DNA of 10,476 nucleotides from an uncultured Alistipes sp. (lineage in GTDB: Bacteria; Bacteroidota; Bacteroidia; Bacteroidales; Rikenellaceae): contig CAAGGY010000133.1 of NCBI GenBank assembly GCA_900769525.1, forward strand, positions 1 to 10,476, in the 5' to 3' direction. Under the pieces are notes generated by a model that did not search any database, was not told the origin of the DNA, and saw only the letters and a list, made by a program, of their open reading frames with translations. How positions within the stretch are numbered: the stretch's first letter is position 1; each line of letters starts with the position of its first letter. The translations under genes and the position numbers were made by a program. Shown one piece after another: positions 6,547 through 10,476 of the stretch.

Positions 6547-8574
6547 ATGAGAAAACTTCACTTTTTGTGGGCACTACTTTGCAGTGTGCTCCTCGCTGTT
6601 GGTTGTAACACCGACAAGGCAGAGACCGACAAGCCAGGCCCTGATGGCCCAACGCCAACAGAGAAGCCTGTGATTACCCTCACTGAGACTGAGGCGACAT
6701 TCAACTCTTTCACCTTCGAGGTGACAACAACTGTGGCTGGCGAGCTTGGCTATGCCGTAGTGGCTGAGGGCTACGAAGCTCCAAAGATCGACGAACTCTA
6801 CGCATTGAACTCTGCAGAGGTCAAAGATAAGCTCTCTATCGTAGTCGAGGGCCTTAACGACAACACCAACTACACACTCTATGCAGTGTTGCGTGCTGGC
6901 GACCAGCAGAGTGCTCCTAAGACCTTGAAGTTCACCACACCAGACGATGGTAAGGTTAACCCTGTCGTTATCCACAGTGCAACATACGACACTATCTCGT
7001 TCTCTATCAACATCGATGGTAGCTACGTGTTCCAGTGTATCGACAAGGCATACCTCGAGTACAACAACCAGACTCCAGAGGAGTATATCTCAGTTACTGG
7101 TATCGGTATCCCATCTAAGGGTGCTATCACTGTTGATTGGGTAAATGGTAATATGTACGGCAACTACAATATGAACGTACGTGAGGATAGCGACTACTAC
7201 GTTATCGCAGCTATTGCTGACGGCCAGAATGTTGTCGGTGATATCTACTACGAGACTATCCACACACCAAAGCGTCCAGTATCTACTGCAGGCCTTACAA
7301 CCGAGTTGACCGACATCACCTCTACAAGCGTAAAGATTAAGACTACACCTGATAGCAGCGTTACCGAATACTATATCTTGGTGCGTGACAAGGCGTGGTC
7401 TGACGGCATTGTGGCGGGCTATGACGAGTCGATGCTTGCAACACTCGTTACCTATCCATCTTCAGGCGCTTGGCAGCTTACAGGTGCTAACGAGGCTGTA
7501 TGGGGCGGTCTTAACCCTAACACCGAGTATATCTGCCACATCGTGGTTAAAGACAACAAGGGTGCTCAGGCACTCTCGCTTGTACCATTCACAACTCTTG
7601 AGCCATCGGGTGCTGCGCCAACAATCGAGGCAGACCTCACACCAGCTCAGGAGAGTGGTCACTACGCACTCAACCTCAATCTCTTCTGCGCAGAGGCTTC
7701 AACCGTGAAGTATGCGTTCAACACTAAGGCTGATGTTGACGACGCACGCAAAGAGTACAACTACTCAGACTCTGACATCGCACGCATCTACGGTTTGGAG
7801 CTCAATGCCGAGCAGGTGGAGGCTATACGCACTACCGGTCTTACTCTCAAGCAGGAGGATTTGTATCCAGGTGTAGAGTACGAGGCAGTAATCAGTGTCA
7901 AGAACTCGGAGAACACCGAGACTGTTATCAGCGTAAAAGGCACAACCAACGCTAAGCCTGTTCCTGCACGCGTAGAGTCAGACTTGTTCACATCGTTGCT
8001 TGGCGAGTGGCAGGTATCATACGAACTCGTTCAGTTCAACAATAAGAAGGTTAGCATCAAGGGTGCAAAGGTTACAATCGCTGCTGGTACTGACGAGAAC
8101 AGCGAAGACTACTACCGTAGCCACAACCGCCTTGTAGTTCAGGGCTGGCCATTCAACGTGGAGGCTGGTGGCCAGCACGTTCCTATGCCTTACTACTCAC
8201 CAGCCGACCTTATGGACGAAAGCAGCTACTGGGCAAACAACCCACAGCTTGCTGAGCGTGACTGCGGTCCAAAGATCTTCTTCGAGATTGCAGAGGGCGA
8301 TGTTGTAACTGTTCCATCATCGAAGTCTGAGTACCTCTACAACTGGTCAACTGATGGTAAATTCTACTTCTTCGGTGCTGACACTACAAATGGTTGGACT
8401 GCACCTGCTACATTCCCTGTAACTGTTTCGGCTGATGGCAACACTATCACTATCGGTGCTTCTAAGCCAGTTGAGCAGTTTGGCAATGGTATCTACCGTC
8501 CAGCAGTATTCCGCTATGGCACTGAGCCTTGGGCTATTGCAACAAGCGACATTGTTCTCAAGCGAGTTAAGTAA
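6547..8574 (+). CDS. Surface lipoprotein with FN3-like domains and a novel C-terminal domain
   Basis: 675-residue predicted lipoprotein; no family recognised for the whole. MRKLHF plus a hydrophobic stretch ends in LLAVGC, so C20 should be lipidated, and an acidic/lysine tract (NTDKAETDK) and a Pro/Gly linker follow, suiting an outer-membrane anchor and possibly surface display. Three FN3-like beta-sandwich domains follow at about 41-131, 138-240 and 245-350, each with a late strand of the type 'LNDNTNYTLYAVLRAG' or 'LNPNTEYICHIVV'. A fourth beta-rich segment (about 356-472) ends in LYPGVEYEAVISVKN. Residues 479-675 form a separate Trp/Tyr-rich domain opening with LLGEW. No catalytic motif is seen. 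A TTG at 6523 would add eight residues, but the ATG gives a better signal peptide. It lies 64 bases upstream of the IdeS-like protease gene and is probably its operon partner. A binding or spacer role is inferred. Confidence 0.75.
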   Translation: MRKLHFLWALLCSVLLAVGCNTDKAETDKPGPDGPTPTEKPVITLTETEATFNSFTFEVTTTVAGELGYAVVAEGYEAPKIDELYALNSAEVKDKLSIVVEGLNDNTNYTLYAVLRAGDQQSAPKTLKFTTPDDGKVNPVVIHSATYDTISFSINIDGSYVFQCIDKAYLEYNNQTPEEYISVTGIGIPSKGAITVDWVNGNMYGNYNMNVREDSDYYVIAAIADGQNVVGDIYYETIHTPKRPVSTAGLTTELTDITSTSVKIKTTPDSSVTEYYILVRDKAWSDGIVAGYDESMLATLVTYPSSGAWQLTGANEAVWGGLNPNTEYICHIVVKDNKGAQALSLVPFTTLEPSGAAPTIEADLTPAQESGHYALNLNLFCAEASTVKYAFNTKADVDDARKEYNYSDSDIARIYGLELNAEQVEAIRTTGLTLKQEDLYPGVEYEAVISVKNSENTETVISVKGTTNAKPVPARVESDLFTSLLGEWQVSYELVQFNNKKVSIKGAKVTIAAGTDENSEDYYRSHNRLVVQGWPFNVEAGGQHVPMPYYSPADLMDESSYWANNPQLAERDCGPKIFFEIAEGDVVTVPSSKSEYLYNWSTDGKFYFFGADTTNGWTAPATFPVTVSADGNTITIGASKPVEQFGNGIYRPAVFRYGTEPWAIATSDIVLKRVK

Positions 8575-8588
8575 TTCGTAAAGGGTTG

Positions 8589-8614
8589 TCTGGTGGGGTG
8601 AGCACTCCACCAGA
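8589..8614 (+). terminator. Intercistronic hairpin between the lipoprotein and protease genes
   Basis: TCTGGTGG (8589-8596) pairs perfectly with CCACCAGA (8607-8614) around a 10-base loop that contains GTGAGCAC, itself able to pair. It starts 14 bases after the stop at 8574 and ends 24 bases before the next ATG. There is no clear T-run after it (TAGCTTTATAAAA), so it may only attenuate transcription or protect the upstream message rather than end the transcript. I see no promoter of the TTTG / TAnnTTTG type between the two genes. Confidence 0.5.
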
Positions 8615-8638
8615 TAGCTTTATAAAATAGCGTAAATT

Positions 8639-10476
8639 ATGAAGAAAATTCTTTTTGCTTTGATTGCTCTACTCGGCATTACTGCGTGTGAGCAGGTAAA
8701 TGTTGAGTCTAACAATGAGAGCATCAAACTCTCGGTAGACAACACCGAGATCTATGCTAATGGCACACAGGCAGCCACCTTCAGCGTTGTGAACGACAAG
8801 GGCGAGGCGCTTAATGATGCCACAATACACTTCAGCGACACTGACGAGGCCTTGGAGGGCAACACCTTCAAGACAAAGTATGCTGGCGAGTATAGCTTCT
8901 ACGCTAAGCGTGGCAATAGCAAGTCGAACATCGTAAAAGTGGTAGCCAAGGAGGTTACCGAGCAGACAAAGGTTGTGACACTCTCATTTAGTCCAGAGGG
9001 CGATATCGTTGTTCGAGAGAGCGTAACATTCGCAGTGGACTGCAATGGCGAGGATATGACCTCACAGAGCGTTATCTACAACGCTGCGGACAACAGCGCA
9101 TTGGATGGCAACACCTTTAGCTCGCAGAGTGCTGGTGAGTTCTCGTTCTACGCAATGTACGACAATGTTAAGTCAAATAACGTGACTGTGCGTTTCGTTG
9201 CAGCTGAGGAGCCTGCAAAGCAAGAGTATGTACTCAGCGTAGAGCCATCGACAATCGTTGCTGATGGCACTGAGAAGGCTCAGTTTAGCCTCAAGGCTGA
9301 TGGTAGCAATGTAGCTAACTTCGAGGTCTACAACGCCGCAGACAACACTAAGCTCGCATCTAAGGAGTTCTCAACCACAACTGCTGGCACCTACACGTTC
9401 TACGCTATGTGCGAGGGTGAGAAGTCGAACACGGTAGAGGTCACAGCTACCGAGGTGGTCGTAGAGCAGCAAAAGCCTATCACGCTCACAGCATCGAAGA
9501 CAACAATCAAGGCCAACGGCGTTGACTCCGCACAGCTGACCGTGACTGAGGAGGGTGGAGCAGATGTAACAAATGCTGCGACAATCTACGTTAATGGCGG
9601 TGTGCTCAATGGCAACAAGTTTGCCACAACAACCTACGGCACATACACCCTTTATGCCGAGAAGGGTGGCGAGAAGTCGAACGAGATTACTATCACTGCC
9701 GAGGAGGTTACAACAACTGGCACAACAACCGTATTTGCCGAGGGTGTAACACTCACCTCAGGCTGGTATGATGTAAACAAGAAGAGCACACAGCAGCAGG
9801 CAGGTGCCGACGCTATGATGTGCTGGGCAGCGTCGTCATCGAACATCGCCCAGTGGTTCCAGGATCGCTATGTAGCAGATGGCAAGACACTCCCTGCAGG
9901 CTGTCCTAATGGCACACAGAGCACCTACGGCTACGAGCTCCAGATTATGGACGTATTCCGCGACAACTGGGAGAACTTGGCACGTGGTAACTGGACCGAT
10001 GGTGGTGTTATCTGGTATTTCGAGGGTCGCAACGTATACGAGACAAACGACAAGAGCTCTTGTGCATACCCACGTAGCGGCACAGGTGGCTACTTCAAGT
10101 CGCAGTGGTCGTCGATCTTTGCCGATATGTATAAGTATGAGAATGGCTGGGCTTGGTACACAGGCGAGCCATACACCTACGCTACCGAGATTAACAACTA
10201 CAACTGGCGTGGTAGCAGCGTTGCTGACCCATTGCTCAAGTTCTCGGAGTATATCATCTCGGCCTTCGAGCACGGTATGTCGTCAATGGCTGTAGCTATG
10301 TCATCTAACTTCAACGGTGCTCACGCCGTGACTATCTGGGGTTACGAGATGGATAACGCCACAGGCTATGTCACAAAGCTCTATATCGCTGACTCGGACG
10401 ATGGCTCAACACCAATATTGAGGGAGTACGAGGTAAAGTCAGAGAGCGGCAATGCTAAGATTGTGCTAGACGGCTA
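8639..10476 (+). CDS. IdeS/Mac-type cysteine protease lipoprotein with four Ig-like repeats (3' end cut off)
   Basis: The frame is open from the ATG at 8639 to the window edge (612 codons plus 2 bases), so the stop is not seen. A short signal peptide ends in GITAC, giving lipidated C17. Four Ig-like repeats span about 28-354, each closing with G-x-[YF]-[ST]-[FL]-YA and then KSN (95-97, 178-180, 262-264, 346-348). From about 365 the sequence matches peptidase family C66 (IdeS/Mac of streptococci): SGWYDVNK with K381 as candidate oxyanion-hole lysine, catalytic C395 in MMCWAASSSN, H562 in GAHAVTIWG, and D585 and D587 in IADSDD. The Cys-His and His-Asp distances (167 and 23) are almost those of IdeS as I remember it (C94, H262, D284: 168 and 22). 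IdeS cuts IgG in the hinge; the substrate here is unknown. Predicted location: outer membrane, lipid-anchored, protease held away on the Ig stalk. Probably co-transcribed with the preceding lipoprotein gene. Confidence 0.88.
   Translation, partial: MKKILFALIALLGITACEQVNVESNNESIKLSVDNTEIYANGTQAATFSVVNDKGEALNDATIHFSDTDEALEGNTFKTKYAGEYSFYAKRGNSKSNIVKVVAKEVTEQTKVVTLSFSPEGDIVVRESVTFAVDCNGEDMTSQSVIYNAADNSALDGNTFSSQSAGEFSFYAMYDNVKSNNVTVRFVAAEEPAKQEYVLSVEPSTIVADGTEKAQFSLKADGSNVANFEVYNAADNTKLASKEFSTTTAGTYTFYAMCEGEKSNTVEVTATEVVVEQQKPITLTASKTTIKANGVDSAQLTVTEEGGADVTNAATIYVNGGVLNGNKFATTTYGTYTLYAEKGGEKSNEITITAEEVTTTGTTTVFAEGVTLTSGWYDVNKKSTQQQAGADAMMCWAASSSNIAQWFQDRYVADGKTLPAGCPNGTQSTYGYELQIMDVFRDNWENLARGNWTDGGVIWYFEGRNVYETNDKSSCAYPRSGTGGYFKSQWSSIFADMYKYENGWAWYTGEPYTYATEINNYNWRGSSVADPLLKFSEYIISAFEHGMSSMAVAMSSNFNGAHAVTIWGYEMDNATGYVTKLYIADSDDGSTPILREYEVKSESGNAKIVLDG
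8720..9700 (+). repeat. Four tandem Ig-like domain repeats within the protease gene
   Basis: The encoded repeats cover about residues 28-103, 112-188, 196-270 and 280-354. The KSN signature recurs every 83, 84 and 84 residues. Repeats 2 and 3 also share YNAADN (147-152 and 231-236), suggesting a more recent duplication of that pair. Repeats 1, 3 and 4 have an [AV]-x-G turn near the start (YANGTQ, VADGTE, KANGVD), typical of bacterial Ig-like (invasin/intimin type) domains; repeat 2 has lost it. They probably form a rod-like stalk between the lipid anchor and the protease domain. Confidence 0.8.

Noticed and set aside
6523..6549. TTG start at 6523 for the FN3-like lipoprotein
   Set aside because: The ATG at 6547 yields a normal-length lipoprotein signal peptide (MRKLHF start, Cys at 20); the TTG would add an AT-rich leader translation without benefit.
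9836..10295. Open frames of 145 (minus) and 138 (plus, other frame) codons over the protease domain
   Set aside because: Both overlap the IdeS-like domain, whose catalytic residues lie in the continuous frame from 8639. They are shadow frames.

Overview
This window looks like a chromosomal segment of a Bacteroidales bacterium (phylum Bacteroidota), most likely a gut commensal. The evidence is threefold. Upstream regions carry the Bacteroidota-type promoter (TTTG at about -33, TAnnTTTG at about -7). Starts sit in AT-rich leaders with little Shine-Dalgarno signal. The exported proteins (a PorT-like barrel and large lipoproteins built of Ig/FN3-like repeats) are typical of the phylum. An Alistipes/Rikenellaceae-like host is my guess and is not proven by anything seen here.

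Layout. Bases 1-564 hold no convincing gene. They contain three related copies of a long repeat built around a 20-base palindrome, the first starting at the left window edge. Bases 565-4782 are a tight four-gene block on the minus strand, read in the order outer-membrane beta-barrel protein, PhoH-family ATPase, PepD-type dipeptidase, diacylglycerol-kinase-family lipid kinase. The intergenic gaps are 8, 25 and 15 bases. The block has a promoter candidate at 4825-4856 and a clear rho-independent terminator at 565-604. A 198-base divergent region separates it from der (4981-6285, plus strand), a double-GTPase ribosome assembly factor with its own promoter and a terminator-like hairpin.

From about 6430 to the right edge the window changes from housekeeping to surface biology. 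A strong promoter (6430-6460) precedes two lipoprotein genes on the plus strand. The first (6547-8574) is a 675-residue lipoprotein with three or more FN3-like domains and an unrecognised C-terminal domain. The second (8639 to beyond the window end) has a lipobox, four tandem Ig-like repeats with an 83-84 residue period, and then a papain-like cysteine protease domain of the IdeS/Mac (peptidase C66) type. IdeS itself is the streptococcal enzyme that cuts IgG in the hinge. The protease gene runs off the right edge, so its stop codon is not visible.

The last two genes probably form one cell-surface module: a lipid-anchored binding or spacer protein plus a lipid-anchored, stalked protease. That a commensal Bacteroidales protein has an apparently intact IdeS-type catalytic set, and so might act on host immunoglobulin or another protein, is the most interesting point. 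The structured repeats at the left edge are the second.
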